Assembly: GCF_036323735.1 (NCBI RefSeq)
Contig: NC_086024.1
Coordinates: 130,181,053-130,245,052, forward strand
Direction of reading: 5' to 3'
Origin: Rattus norvegicus
Taxonomy: Eukaryota > Chordata > Mammalia > Rodentia > Muridae
Length of the DNA stretch: 64,000 nt
The translations under genes and the position numbers were made by a program. Numbering within the stretch: position 1 is the first letter of the stretch; every line of letters begins with the position of its first letter. The notes beneath the pieces are model-generated. The model did not search any database, was not told the origin of the DNA, and was given only the letters and a program-made list of their open reading frames with translations. Below, in pieces: positions 31,270 through 41,683 of the stretch.

Positions 31270-31440
31270 ACTTGAGGGTATTTCCGGAAAGATCTAACTG
31301 AGGAGGGCAGGCCCACGCTGACTGTGGATAGTTCTAGTTCACGGCTTTGTCCATGGACTGAATAAAAAGGAGAAAGTGAACAGAGCACCAGCGTTCATCT
31401 CTCTCTGCTTCCTGGTTGCAGACGCTATGACCTTGAATTT
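31270..31440 (+). mobile_element. High-copy rodent LTR-like repeat, middle part
   Basis: 'GACTGAATAAAAAGGAGAAA' then 'GAACAGAGCACCAGCGTTCA' and 'CTCTCTGCTTCCTGGTTGCA' belong to the same group as the copy at 21245 but cover its middle. Confidence 0.7.
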
Positions 31441-31499
31441 AGATCATTGGGATGTCATGGTCCTGGGAGCAATCCCAGTGATATGGAGGTTAGTAGTGA

Positions 31500-31760
31500 T
31501 GCCGGCGACAGTGTTAGTTACTCATGGCCACAAGGGAATCCCTGACAAAAAGCAAACTGAGAAGGAAGGGCTCGTTTTGGCTCTCGGTTTGAAGATACAC
31601 AGTGGTTAGCATCAAAATAAATCAAGATAATCCTCCACAGACTGTTCTCAGGCCAGTCTGATCTAGACAATCTCTCATTGAGACAGATGATTCTGGACTA
31701 TCAAGTGGACCACACTCGAATTTCAGTGAACACAGAAGGTGGCATGCTCAGTACTCATGA
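31500..31760 (-). mobile_element. LTR-like repeat fragment
   Basis: 'CTGATCTAGACAATCTCTCA' then TTGAGACAGATGATTCTGGA resembles the edge region seen in the copy at 10765-11165, in the same orientation. Confidence 0.55.
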
Positions 31761-32556
31761 CAGACCACGAATCCTGAGTCGCTCAGGTGACTGTTCAGAG
31801 CCTCTCCAGGAAGTGAATGGTTGGTCTGGGAAAAGTCAGGAAGGGAGAAGGGGTTCGGGGTTTGCCTGAGACTGAGGAGAACTGGCACCAGTCTTAATGA
31901 ACTCAATCCTGGGGCTCTAAGCTCACACTGGGCTCAACAGAGCCATGTGCTCCTTGATGGAAAAAGCCACTTGCTCAGGAACCTGTCCCCAAGTCTATAG
32001 AAGATGACTTTGACTCATACAGACAAAACCTAGGGATTAGCAGGAGCTGCTCTGCCTGCCATGGATTTGGGTCGATTTTACCCAAACTGCAAATTCTGTG
32101 TTCTATTCCTCCAGAGGATGCCCCCCTTCCTTGTCCCAACCTCCTGCCCCAGGGCAGTTTCCATGGCTTCTCCCAGTTTTCCTCTGCAGACCTCTGCCGC
32201 TCCATTGGAAGACTGGTTGGCATCAGCCTCTGCATTTCAGACACATGGGCTAAGATCTGACCAGGGCCACATGTCAAGAGTTTCCCAACCGGAACACACC
32301 AGAGGTGCATCGTCTTCTGCCCCAGGCCAGGGCTCACCAATTCCTGCTGTGCCTCACTACCCTACCCATACCACAGGCACACGTCAGAAGGACCACAGGC
32401 CTCCCTGGCCTGAGTCAGGATGCTGCTGCCCACATAAAGCCTGGCCGGGGCTTTGCTTCTGTCTCCAGTGGGCTCGCCCATGAATTTCTTCCTAGACGTG
32501 ATGCACTTTCTGAAAGGAACTGGAGAAACCCAGGTTTCTTTGTCTCTGTATATGTT
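31761..32556. other. Unassigned, with overlapping ORFs
   Basis: Plus frames 32061-32483 (140 codons) and 32305-32682 (125 codons) and a minus frame 31975-32340 (121 codons) overlap. None has a recognisable domain. I see no promoter or splice structure around them. Confidence 0.4.
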
Positions 32557-32705
32557 TGTCTCCGTTACTTGTCTTACCGTGATAAAACACCAGGACCAAG
32601 GAACTTACAGAGGACAGAGTTTATTTGGGCTTATGATGACAGGGTGTTCTTTGGGTTTCGTGATGGCAGAGAGAAGACATAGAGTTTGAATCACCAGAAG
32701 CCACA
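32557..32705 (-). mobile_element. LTR-like repeat fragment
   Basis: 'GTGATAAAACACCAGGACCA' then 'CAGAGTTTATTTGGGCTTAT' is the reverse complement of the 3' end of the rodent LTR group seen elsewhere here. Confidence 0.65.
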
Positions 32706-32744
32706 TGCTAGGAGTAACCAGCACTGAAGGGTGAAGGCAAGAGG

Positions 32745-32810
32745 TTACTGTGGGCTCACTGGCCAGCCAGTCTACCCCAAACTGCTCGTCTGAGTTCAGT
32801 GAGATATCTT
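32745..32810 (+). mobile_element. B1-like SINE fragment
   Basis: 'CTCACTGGCCAGCCAGTCTA' followed by 'TGAGTTCAGTGAGA' resembles the B1-like portion of composite SINEs and ends at a tetranucleotide array that probably grew from its tail. Confidence 0.5.
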
Positions 32811-32860
32811 ATACATACATACATACATACATACATACATACATACATACATACATACAG
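32811..32860 (+). repeat. (ATAC)n tetranucleotide microsatellite
   Basis: About 12 perfect ATAC units. Confidence 0.95.
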
Positions 32861-34150
32861 CTGGGGGAAGGCAACCTAAGATTGACATCTAGCCTCCACA
32901 CACAGGTAAGAGTTATCTGGACATGCATGCACACATGTGCACACCACACACACAGTACTTGAGTTTTGCTGAAAAGCGAGGAGGGGTAGGGAGAGGTGAG
33001 TATGCATACAGCCCGACGAGTCATCCAGGAGCGTCTGAATTTCTGTTCCTAATATAACCAAACATATGCCATGTTACAGTTTTCTTTTCCACAACCAGTA
33101 ACACAAAAACATGAGCTTGTTAATTTTACTTATCATGGCTCCCCATCCATCTGATCCCAGCACTTGAAATTGTCCTCCAAGACTGGTCAGACTCAACAGA
33201 GGGCAAGGCAGGGGAGCAGGTTGCTGTGCACCCCTTCTGTGTGACAGGTATGTTCATAGGTGTACATGTGGGAAACTAAGGCCGGCCCGCTTGACGCAAG
33301 CATGTATGACAGTGTACAGCAGGTAGCAAGCACATGTGTGAACATACTTGTGTATGTCTCACACCCACTCATAGAAAGTCAGGGAGGGGCTGTGTTGTCC
33401 AGGAAGGCATTCCATCCTGAATAAGCTCTGAGAAGTGACCACAGTTGACCACCATGACAGGCTTACAGTGCTCACATGCTATGGTCCTTATGTCATCAAT
33501 CTGAGCCACTGTTTGTCTGAAAGACTGTGGTGTTCCCAGAAGTCATAGCCAGGGAAGCCTCTGGGCCTGAGGCATAGCTGTGCAGGGGGAATCTTAGGAG
33601 TGCTGGCTGTTAGACACACAGAAACTTCCCAGCTGCCAGGCCATCTGGCAGCCCCACCCCCAAAATGGAGTTCTAAAAATGAGTCCTGGATTGAACCCGG
33701 ATCAGGCTTTGAATCAGATCTTGGTCCCCAAGCTCCTGGTGTGCCCTGGACTTCTATGCCCTCTGCCTACGTCTTTCAGAGCCCTCATGCCTACATTCTC
33801 ACAGTGGGTCCTGCTGGAGTGCCCTCGTGACAGCAGGGACCCCCCAAACCCCCAGGACACATCACAGAGACCCCTCGTGGTCCTAGCTTCCTGGACATGC
33901 GCTTGCTCCATTGATGCCTTTTTTTTTTCTGGGTTTATAGATTCAGTCAGCACTCAGCACCCCTTTCCCTCTGTGCCACCAAGGACCATGCTGGCACCTG
34001 GCTGACAGGCTGTTGGTCAGAGCTCACAGAGTAAGTAGATGCAAGGACAGATTCAGTTATTCACAGAACACACTGAACATGGAAAAGAAAGGGGGCCGTA
34101 GTTGAAGGAATCAGTATTAGCAATTAGGATGCCGTCTTCACTTGCCCTGG
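32861..34150. other. Unassigned 1.3 kb
   Basis: No repeat I can name except a short CA-rich patch at 32920-32955. A small hairpin is noted at 33632-33652. Frames at 33600-34005 are unsupported. Confidence 0.4.
33632..33652. other. Perfect 8-bp inverted repeat
   Basis: GCTGCCAG and CTGGCAGC are separated by five bases, giving a compact hairpin. It is not followed by a T-run, and I assign no function. Confidence 0.7.
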
Positions 34151-34154
34151 GGTT

Positions 34155-34350
34155 GAAGCCTGTCTGTATGTGTGTGTGCCTGCACATATACATGTGCATT
34201 GTGTGCATGCAGGAGCCCAGGGGGTCAGAAGTATAGGATCCCCTCACCAGAGTTACAGATGGTTTCGAGCCACCATGTCGGTGCTGAGGACTGAACTCAA
34301 GTCCTCTGCAAGAGCAGTAAATGCTCCTAACTACTCTCTCCAGCCCCTGT
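34155..34350 (-). mobile_element. B3 SINE
   Basis: 'CAGATGGTTTCGAGCCACCA', 'TGAGGACTGAACTCAAGTCC' and CTCTCCAGCCCC give a reverse-complement B3, with a TG-rich tail at 34160-34200. Confidence 0.88.
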
Positions 34351-34449
34351 CTGAGTCCTCTTGGCATGCTGTTATGGAAATAGTTCAACTCAAGAAAATT
34401 AAACACCTCATTTCATAAAACGATGATTTCCTATATCATAGGAAATATT

Positions 34450-34670
34450 GAAAGTGTGAGGTCTGGGAAAGGCTCACGCATTGCAAACATGAAAACATGG
34501 GTTTGATCCTTCATTTTAAAAAAAAATGCAGCATGGTAGTTCACATTTTTAACCCAGGCTCTGGAGAGAAGAGACTGGCAGATTCCTGGGGCTTGCTGAC
34601 CAGCCTGCCTAGAATACTTGGTGAGTTCCAGGCCAGGGAGAGACTCTGCCAAAAAAAAAAGTCAGTGACT
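34450..34670 (+). mobile_element. B4/RSINE1-like composite SINE
   Basis: The tRNA-like part is degraded. The B1-like part is clear ('GCAGCATGGTAGTTCACATT', 'GAGTTCCAGGCCAGGGAGAG') and ends in an A10 tail. Confidence 0.75.
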
Positions 34671-34684
34671 AAAAAATGATACTC

Positions 34685-34852
34685 TGGGCTGGAGCTGGAG
34701 AGATGACCCAGCAGTTAAAGGCTAAGTTTACAATCAAACAGAAAAGAAAGATGCTCTACTGGAGTCTGGTACCCACATGCATGCATGCATTTGCACACAT
34801 GTACACATTCACACACAGACATACGCTAAAAAATACTAAAACTAGAAAGAAA
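34685..34852 (+). mobile_element. tRNA-derived SINE (B2/B3 superfamily)
   Basis: GGGCTGGAGCTGGAGAGATG begins the element, but the tRNA-like body is diverged. It ends in CATGCATGCATGCATTTGCA and CACACAGACATACGCTAAAA. Confidence 0.7.
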
Positions 34853-34913
34853 AATATTAGCCATATGTAGTCCAAATGACCACCAGATGATAGTATTTCC
34901 TCGTTATTTTTTG

Positions 34914-35402
34914 AGTGTGTGTATGCATGTACATGAACATGTGCAAAAGTGTGTGTACGGGTGTGTGTGTGTGAGTGTGTGTGTGAGTGTATGTGTGTGA
35001 GAGTGTGTGTGAGTGTGTGTGTGAGAGTATGTGTATGTGTGAGTGTGTGAGAGTGTGTGTGTGTGAATGTGTGTGTGAGTGTGTGTGTGAGAATGTGTGT
35101 GTGAGAGTGTGTATGAGAGAAAGTGTGTGAGAGTGTGTGTGAATGTGTGTGAGAAAGAGTGTGTGCATGTGTGGGTGGGTGTATGTGTGTGAGTGTGTGT
35201 TTGAGAGAGAGTGTGTGTGTGAGTGTGTGTGTGAGTGTGTGTGAGAGAGAGACAAGTGTTGTGTGTGTGAGTGTGAGTGTATGTGTGCGTGAGTGTGTGT
35301 GAGAAAGAGTGTATTATTGGGAATGTGTATGAGAGTATTGTGAATGTGTGTGAGTGTGTATGTGAGTGTGTGTGAGTGTGCGTGTGAGTGTGTGTGTGCA
35401 CG
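34914..35402 (+). repeat. 490-bp TG/GTGTGAG compound microsatellite
   Basis: A long irregular array of GTGTGTGA, GAGTGTGT and GTATGT units. Minus frames of 167-186 codons of His/Thr/Ser are pure translation of the array. This is among the longest low-complexity blocks of the window. Confidence 0.95.
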
Positions 35403-36486
35403 CACATATGGATTCACCTATATGGGTGTGTGCTTAGAAACATGTAACCAATGCAACTGGGAATGAACAGAGTACTGTTCTTCCTCCTGTTCTCCGTTTA
35501 CAGTTTAATGTGAACACTTTGCTCTATGTTGCAATCTAAGCTCACATTTCACCCCACCCTCTTTGTAGCCCTGTGATCTTGGACCATTCATTTCTTCTTA
35601 CTGAGGCCCCACACACTCACTGGCAAAAAAAAAAAAAAAAAAAAAACCACCACAGTCTCTCAGGCAACTGGGATTCACCAATACCCATTTCTTCCTCTTC
35701 ACAGATAGGCCATGAAATCTATTTCCCACCCTCCTTTTCAACTCGACAAGACCACATGACCATATTCCAGCCAATCAGATGTCGGAGAAAGAGACCCCGG
35801 CTTCCCGGTGTCTACTTCTGAAGTCTTTGGCAAAGAGTCCTCTTTCTCTCTTCCTAGGCCCGCGTGAAGACCAAGGGAACCAAGGCAAGATGGAGAGCTG
35901 AAGGGGGGACAGACCTGGGGCTCCAGCCGGGAGCTTGAGGAAGGACACCGCTGTGATTTGAACAAGAGATAAACCTTTGCTGCCTAAAAGCAGACTTTCC
36001 TATTCCTGCATCCAGGCTGAGTCAGACCGCTCCGGGCAAGCTGTACCTTTTAAATAAAATATGTGAAATCAATTGCCCATAAAGAGCACTTCAATGTGAG
36101 CCTTTAAAAATTAAAGCACAATCAAGGAATGAACAAGCCATTTGTTGAATTAGATAATAAACACTGTGGGATTTGGGGGAAGAGAGAAGTCACTGGGGAC
36201 AGTGTTAGTAAAGGAGGTGCTCCGTGGAATCTGCCAGGATGGGTGTGGTTCTGAGTCCTGGAGAGAAACCAGGAGGTAATGATTCATCCAACCAACGCAC
36301 CAGCCACTCAAGAGACAGGAAGCACAGTAGGGATCATCTGTCTTTATGGAAATGGGACAGAGCCCACGCACTGATGGAGTAATGTGCTTAGTTACCAGCA
36401 GCGGTAGCTTTCTTGTGCCACTGGGAATCTGGACTCCTCACTCAATCTTGCATGCATCTATCCCTTCATCCACAAAATGGAGGGTC
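35403..36486. other. Unassigned, with A22 run
   Basis: Contains 22 consecutive A at 35625-35646, a CCAAT motif near 35770 and otherwise ordinary sequence. A minus frame (36150-36371) is unsupported. Confidence 0.45.
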
Positions 36487-36736
36487 CCTGGGTACCCTAG
36501 CATCTTAGCACCTTGGGTACTCTAGCATCCCAGGTACCCTAGCATCCCTGGTACCCTGCCATCCTGGGTACTCTAGCACCCTGTATATCTTAGCACCCTG
36601 GGTACCCTAGCATCCCTGGTACCCTAGCATCCTGGGTACCCTAGCATCCTTGGTACCCTAGCATCCCTGGTACCCTAGCATCCTGGGTACCCTAGCATCC
36701 TTGGTACCCTAGCATCCTTGGTACCCTAGCATCCTC
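36487..36736 (+). repeat. 17-bp minisatellite (TACCCTAGCATCCTGGG)n
   Basis: About 14-15 units of a 17-bp motif. The distal half shows a higher-order pattern in which variants ending CCCTGG, CCTGGG and CCTTGG alternate with a 51-bp super-period (CATCCCTGG at 36611 and again at 36662). The proximal half is more diverged. Confidence 0.95.
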
Positions 36737-37144
36737 ACTCTGCTCCTACTTCTTTAGCAAGTGCTTCAGTTAGAGGCAGTCAGACAAGGTTTCCTCTATC
36801 CCTCCAGACACCCCACCCCTCCTAGGGCCACTTCTTTGTCCATTCTCCACATGGCCCTGTACCAATGTATTCTTCCCACCATTCGCCATGAGGTCCCAGG
36901 AAACCCAGTTCGGATCATGTGACACATTCCACCGCTTTGGCATCCAGCTATGTGGTGTGATATCACCCCAGACGTGTCTGTGAGGGTATCCTGAAGAAGA
37001 AAGAGTGGCTTGGGAATCTGCAGGCTCTGAATAGGGCATTGTCCTCTGTGATGTGGGTGTGACTTGTCTAATCAGTCGATGGCCCCAATAGAACAAAACT
37101 CCAGGGTCCCTGGGCGAGACAGAATGCTGTCGCAGAAGCTTTTG
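36737..37144. other. No recognisable feature
   Basis: A 108-codon minus frame (36770-37096) has no family resemblance. No named repeat. Confidence 0.4.
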
Positions 37145-37318
37145 AATTTCACAGGTCCAGCCTGGTGACCTCCTCTACAGATTTCACTTGTTGGCCTTCC
37201 CAGTCATATGAGCCAATTCGTTTCAGTAAGCATCCACATATACATGTATGTAGTATGTACGTATGTATGTATGTATGCATATCTTACTGGTTCTGTTTCT
37301 ATACAGAGACCTGACACA
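37145..37318 (+). mobile_element. Old interspersed repeat fragment
   Basis: 'CATATGAGCCAATTCGTTTC' followed, after a TATG-rich stretch (37244-37278), by 'TACTGGTTCTGTTTCTATAC' matches the end of an ancient mammalian repeat with an internal A/T simple repeat. Family is not assigned. Confidence 0.55.
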
Positions 37319-37355
37319 CACACTCTGTCTCTCTCTGTCCCTGTCTCTGTCTCTG

Positions 37356-37393
<38 letters not shown>

Positions 37394-37406
37394 TCTCTAT
37401 TTCTGC

Positions 37407-37459
<53 letters not shown>

Positions 37460-37755
37460 TGTCTCTATTTTTGCCTCTCTCTGTCTCTGTCTCTCTCTGT
37501 CTGTCTCTCTCTCTCTCTCACATACACACTGTCTCTATTTTTGCCTCTGTCTCTGTCTCTCTCTCATACACACACACACAGTCTCTCTCTGTCTTTCTGT
37601 TTGTCTGTCTGTCTCTCTCACGCACACACGAACCCACTGTCTCTGTCTCTGCCTGTCTCTGTCTCTCTCTGTGTCTCTCTGTCTCTCTCTCTGTCTCTCT
37701 CTCTGTCTCTCTCTGTCTCTGTCTCTGTCTCTGTCTCTGTCTCTCTGTCTCTCTG

Positions 37756-37799
<44 letters not shown>

Positions 37800-37802
37800 A
37801 TA
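37319..37802 (+). repeat. TCTCTG/CA compound array with higher-order unit
   Basis: Alternating (TCTCTG)n and (CA)n blocks. The phrase CTGTCTCTATTT recurs at 37391, 37459 and 37529, showing a 68-70-bp higher-order unit superimposed on the microsatellite. Frames of 150-220 codons on both strands (Ser/Leu/His or Arg/Glu) are artefacts. Confidence 0.95.
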
Positions 37803-38740
37803 TGCATACAGCACACAGACAACCCTGCATACACACATCACCCTTTGGACGGTCAGAACTGCCAGACCCTTAGGACCAAGTCCAAATCCCTTTCCATGGT
37901 TTTTTGACACTTTCCCCTTACTTGAATGCCCAGATTTGTTCATAACACACCCTTGGATCCCACACATCTTGTTTTAAACTTCTGGCTCTCATAGACAAGC
38001 TACTAAGCTACGATTTTCATCCACCCATGAGCTGCAATGTCTAAGTCTCAGAGCCTCACACAGCACTCCATCACCTCGAAATCTATCCCATCTGCTTCCC
38101 CAATAAACCTTGCTCTAATGGCAGCAACTGAATGTCACTTCCTCTCATGATCTCTCGCCACACTTATCCCAGGAGTGACTAAACCGTCATTTGTGATTGT
38201 GCACATTTAAAGCCTGCCCCTCTCAAAACTGTATGTCTCCTGTAAAAGAGCCAGGAACTGGGCCTGGGGCACACAACAGGCTGGGTGTGATCTTAAAGAC
38301 TGAGCAAATGGGGTCTTTTGTCATTCCCGTGGGTACCTCTAATTGAGTCCAGAGGGAGGCCTCTGCCCTCTTAGACCACACAGTTTGATTGCGTGGCTAA
38401 CACCGAGACCAATTTCTCCACATTGCTCAACTTGAGTGATGACTTAAAGCACACTGTCGGAGGCAGCAACCCCACCCGTGACCTTTTACCCTCATATCCT
38501 CCTCCCAGATTTTGCTTTTTCCCACCCACCTCATTCCCAAAGCTGACAGGTCTCATCCCAGACTCCCTGTTTGCTTTCTATTGGCAGAGGTGAGTGAGCT
38601 CACCCATAATTCCTTGTGTAACCTCTGTGTGGCCCTGGTTCCTTCCCCTGGGAAGTGGGCGGCTGGGCAAAGGATGTCAGGAATCCTGACTGTGTGATGT
38701 CCACATCCACTTTCTTCTTCTGCATCTTGGCCTTGAAACA
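37803..38740. other. Unassigned sequence
   Basis: An AATAAA motif lies at 38102-38107 without a convincing transcript body. No recognised repeat or gene. Confidence 0.4.
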
Positions 38741-38820
38741 ACAATGAGGACAGAGGAAGAGAGAGGCAGAGAAACAGAGAGAGGCAGGAGGGATGGAGGG
38801 ACGGAGAAAGGGAGGGGTTG
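38741..38820 (+). repeat. Purine-rich tract
   Basis: An 80-base GA-rich stretch with imperfect AGAGAGGCAG and GGGAGG repeats. Confidence 0.75.
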
Positions 38821-39055
38821 GAGAATATCAAAGCCTTTGTGTCTATCAGTTTCCTTGGGTCTGAGTTCTATCACCGGGATGAAACTCATCTGGTCTAAGG
38901 ATACCAGTGTTTTTCCAGCTCCTAGCCACGTGGGAATCATCATGCCTGAGTCAGAGACAGAGTCCCCTCACCCTGGCCTCTCTTCAGTGGAGAAATCAGG
39001 TTCAGGAGCAAGGCCCTGCTAAGGTCTAGTGATCCCCAAGGGTTGCCCTCTAGGC

Positions 39056-39127
39056 ACCTCTCCTCCTCCCTCCCCCCCTCCTCTTCCTCAGTTCCCCCTC
39101 TCCTCTCTCTCCCTTTCCCTCCTCTCC

Positions 39128-39200
<73 letters not shown>
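39056..39200 (+). repeat. Pyrimidine tract ending in (CT)n
   Basis: A mixed C/T stretch leads into about 33 uninterrupted CT units (39134-39200). All-Ser/Leu and Arg/Glu frames here are artefacts. Confidence 0.95.
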
Positions 39201-39203
<3 letters not shown>

Positions 39204-39207
39204 CAAG

Positions 39208-39274
39208 TTTGCTGAGGCTCAAAAAGAGCATCTTGAGCCTTCCCAGAGTCAGATCCGTAGGTTTGTCCAATCAG
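39208..39274 (+). other. Hypothetical 67-bp exon
   Basis: A long polypyrimidine tract and ATCAAG acceptor precede 67 bases that are open in one frame (FAEAQKEHLEPSQSQIRRFV then QS). They end at a perfect donor, CAG|GTAAGT (39272-39280). This is the best single splice-site pair I noticed. No protein family is recognised and the pairing could be coincidence. Confidence 0.2.
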
Positions 39275-39280
39275 GTAAGT

Positions 39281-40119
39281 CAGTAATGCTCCAGACAGCT
39301 GAGGGCACCACTCCTCCTTTTTGGAAAGTGGACTGGAGAATTTGGACTTGAGTTTCAGAAAGAGGCCACCAGGAAACAAAAGCATGGGATGGTGACAAGA
39401 ACCTGAAAGGGACTCTGCCCGGGTCCTCAGCCTCACCTGCTGGCAGCAGCCACACTGACATGGCAGGGTTCTGCTCTGCTCAGGCTTGGAGTGTGCTGTG
39501 TTGACCCTTGATTCCTGCTTGAGTGTCCCAGCAGCTGAAGCTCATAGTCCCGAGGGCCCTCACAGTGTGCAGCAAAGAATCCCCGTGGCGATCAAGGCTC
39601 CACGGAGACACTATAACTTCCTTCCTGCTTAGATGCCGCTCATAGGCAGCTCTTGGCACCTCCGGCCATTGCTAATTCATACCAAGTTTTACACATCCTT
39701 CTCCTTCCTGGCATCTCTCCACCCCCCCTCCCTTTTCCACGGGTTCACCTAAGTAGGTGTTCTGCACACAAACCCTACCTCTCTCTGCTTTGGAAAGAGC
39801 ACAGCCTAGTACAAGTTCTCTCCTGTTGGTGATTCGGTCAGTGTCCCTTCTGTGAAAGAGCTTCCAGCTGTGGAGCCCAGAGCAGTTAGTGGCGGTGTGT
39901 AGCTGTTGATCACCTCAGAGGAGTGGCCTGAATGCATCTCACAGGAGGCAGACAGACCCGTGAAAGATCGCATTTGGGAGTTTCTGTGTCTCAGAGTCAT
40001 GCGTTCTGGGATCTGACCCACTTCATGATGGTTGATCCGGATTGTTGCCTTGATTAGAGATGTTCAGGACGTTGGCAAGGCAAGCCTCGAGGCATATCTG
40101 AGCACTGACAGTGTTTCCA
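39281..40119. other. No recognisable feature
   Basis: Mixed sequence without a named repeat or coding support. Confidence 0.45.
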
Positions 40120-40422
40120 GAGACAATGAGATCCTTAGGGCTCTGAGTTACTCAATGAGCCAACCCATTAATGGATACAAAACCTGTTGTACTGTCACAA
40201 GGAGGCGGAACTGTGGGAGACAGGGACTATTGGAGGAAGTGTCACTGGGAGTGTGTCCTAGAAGGCTGTACTATGCCTTGGCCCACTTTGCTTCCTGTCT
40301 AGGAGGATGAGAGCTGCTTGGCTCAGCTCTGTCCTCTCCGCCATGATGAAACCATGAACTAAAATAAGTCCACTCCTCCCCTGAGCTGTATCGCTTGGGT
40401 ATTGTAGGAGCAAAGTACCCCG
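40120..40422 (+). mobile_element. MaLR/MT-type LTR
   Basis: 'CTTTGCTTCCTGTCTAGGAG' then 'ATGATGAAACCATGAACTAA' and 'AATAAGTCCACTCCTCCCCT' followed by CTTGGGTATTGTAGGAG matches the R/U5 region of a rodent MaLR-like LTR. The 5' end is diverged. Confidence 0.6.
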
Positions 40423-40605
40423 TGGGGCTGGAGAAGTGGTCAAGAGCACTTGCTGTTCTCATGGAGGACCTGGGTTTGAGTTGCAGAACCCACATTGAGT
40501 GGCTCACAATCACCTGTAACTGCCGCCCCAGAGGAACTAATGCCCTCTTCTGGCCTCTCTATGTACACCTGCATACACCTATTGTGCACGAGTACCCACT
40601 TCCCC
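40423..40605 (+). mobile_element. B3 SINE
   Basis: GGGGCTGGAGAAGTGGTCAA, 'GACCTGGGTTTGAGTTGCAG', 'GGCTCACAATCACCTGTAAC' and 'GCCCTCTTCTGGCCTCTCTA' are in correct order. A CA array has grown from the tail. Confidence 0.9.
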
Positions 40606-40888
40606 CCACCCACCCACACTCACACTCACACACACTCACACTCACATACACACACATGCACACTTGAACACTCACACACACTCACACATACTCACTCACA
40701 CATTCACACTCACACACACTCATACACTCGCACACTCACACTCACACACAATGCACACTTGAACACTCACACACACTCACACATACACACACTCACACAC
40801 ACTCATACACTCACTCTCACACACACTCACACATACTCACTCTCACCTTCACACTCACACACTCACACACATTCACACACATACTCAG
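40606..40888 (+). repeat. (CACTCACA)n compound microsatellite
   Basis: Irregular CA/CTCA/CATA units over about 280 bases, with a larger duplication of ATGCACACTTGAACACTCAC at 40656 and 40750. His/Thr/Ser frames are artefacts. Confidence 0.93.
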
Positions 40889-40981
40889 AAAGAGAAGAGG
40901 AGAAGAAGGGAGGGAGGGAGGAAGTAGGAGGGAGTGGGAGGAAGCGAGATGACAGACAGAGACACAGACAGTCAGAGCAGT
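40889..40981 (+). repeat. Purine-rich GA/GGA tract
   Basis: AGAAAGAGAAGAGGAGAAG and GGGAGGGAGGAAG repeats followed by ACAGACAGAGACAC. Confidence 0.85.
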
Positions 40982-41394
40982 TGGGAGACACCTAACCCAT
41001 ACCTCTGCTACCTTAACTCTGAAAAATACGCTGCTCCTGCCTCTTGGCCTTCACTGTCAACCTCATTCCAAGAACTCAGGGCCACCCAGAAGGTCTGGAT
41101 ACCACTCGAGAAGCTGTCCCCAACCCCAAGCTGCAGACTCAGCAACCCTAGTCTCAGAGAAGCACAGGCACTCTCAGTCCCCACATACAGTCCTTTGCAC
41201 ACACCACTGGACCACATGCCCACTGAGCCTGTCACCAGCGCTGCCTTGCCACAGCATCTGCTCAGGGCTAAGAAATGGGGGCCTGGTCCTGCTGAGCAAA
41301 GGAGAGGAAATAGGAGCCCCAGTGGGTGCATTGTAGGACCCAAGGACGATGGCCTCTCTGCTCTGCACTCTTGTGACCTGAGGTGACCTTCTGC
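40982..41394. other. No recognisable feature
   Basis: A 150-codon frame (40934-41386 plus) begins in the GA repeat and continues here. An overlapping minus frame of 111 codons exists. Neither is supported. Confidence 0.4.
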
Positions 41395-41480
41395 TCCCCT
41401 CGGAGCCCGTTTCCCACATGTAAAGTGGGACTCGTAGGGTCTATTTCACAGAGATGTTCTGAGTGCTCAGTGACAGTTGT
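41395..41480 (+). mobile_element. MIR SINE fragment
   Basis: 'CCGTTTCCCACATGTAAAGT' then GGGACTCGTAGGGTCTATTT and 'GAGTGCTCAGTGACAG' follow the distal MIR consensus. Confidence 0.65.
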
Positions 41481-41548
41481 CGGAAGCCTTATGCTAAATT
41501 CTACAAGATAGGAGCTGCTGACTAAATAGCAACTTAGAATCCTGTGCC

Positions 41549-41670
41549 GAGGGGTTGGGGATTTAGTTCAGCAGGAGGGCACTTGCCTAGCAAGTGCAAG
41601 GCCCTGGGTTTGGTCCTCAGCTCCGGGGGTGGGGGTGGGGAACAAAAAACAAACAAACAAACAAAAGACC
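41549..41670 (+). mobile_element. Diverged ID element with TSD
   Basis: ID core with several changes (GTTCAGCAGGAGGGCACTTG, GGTTTGGTCC instead of GGTTCGGTCC). The tail has become GGGGGT and (CAAA)n. AGAATCCTGTGCC flanks it at 41536-41548 and 41671-41683. The B-box change may weaken Pol III transcription. Confidence 0.95.
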
Positions 41671-41683
41671 AGAATCCTGTGCC

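Noticed and set aside
34857..35417. 186-codon and 167-codon open frames on minus
   Set aside because: They are translations of the TG/GTGTGAG microsatellite (His/Thr/Ser) with no start context or family.
36487..36736. CRISPR-like array of short repeats
   Set aside because: Units are directly tandem without unique spacers, and the sequence is mammalian, so it is a minisatellite.
37208..37977. Several 150-220-codon frames on both strands
   Set aside because: Pure products of the TCTCTG/CA array. All phases are open because the repeat lacks stop codons.
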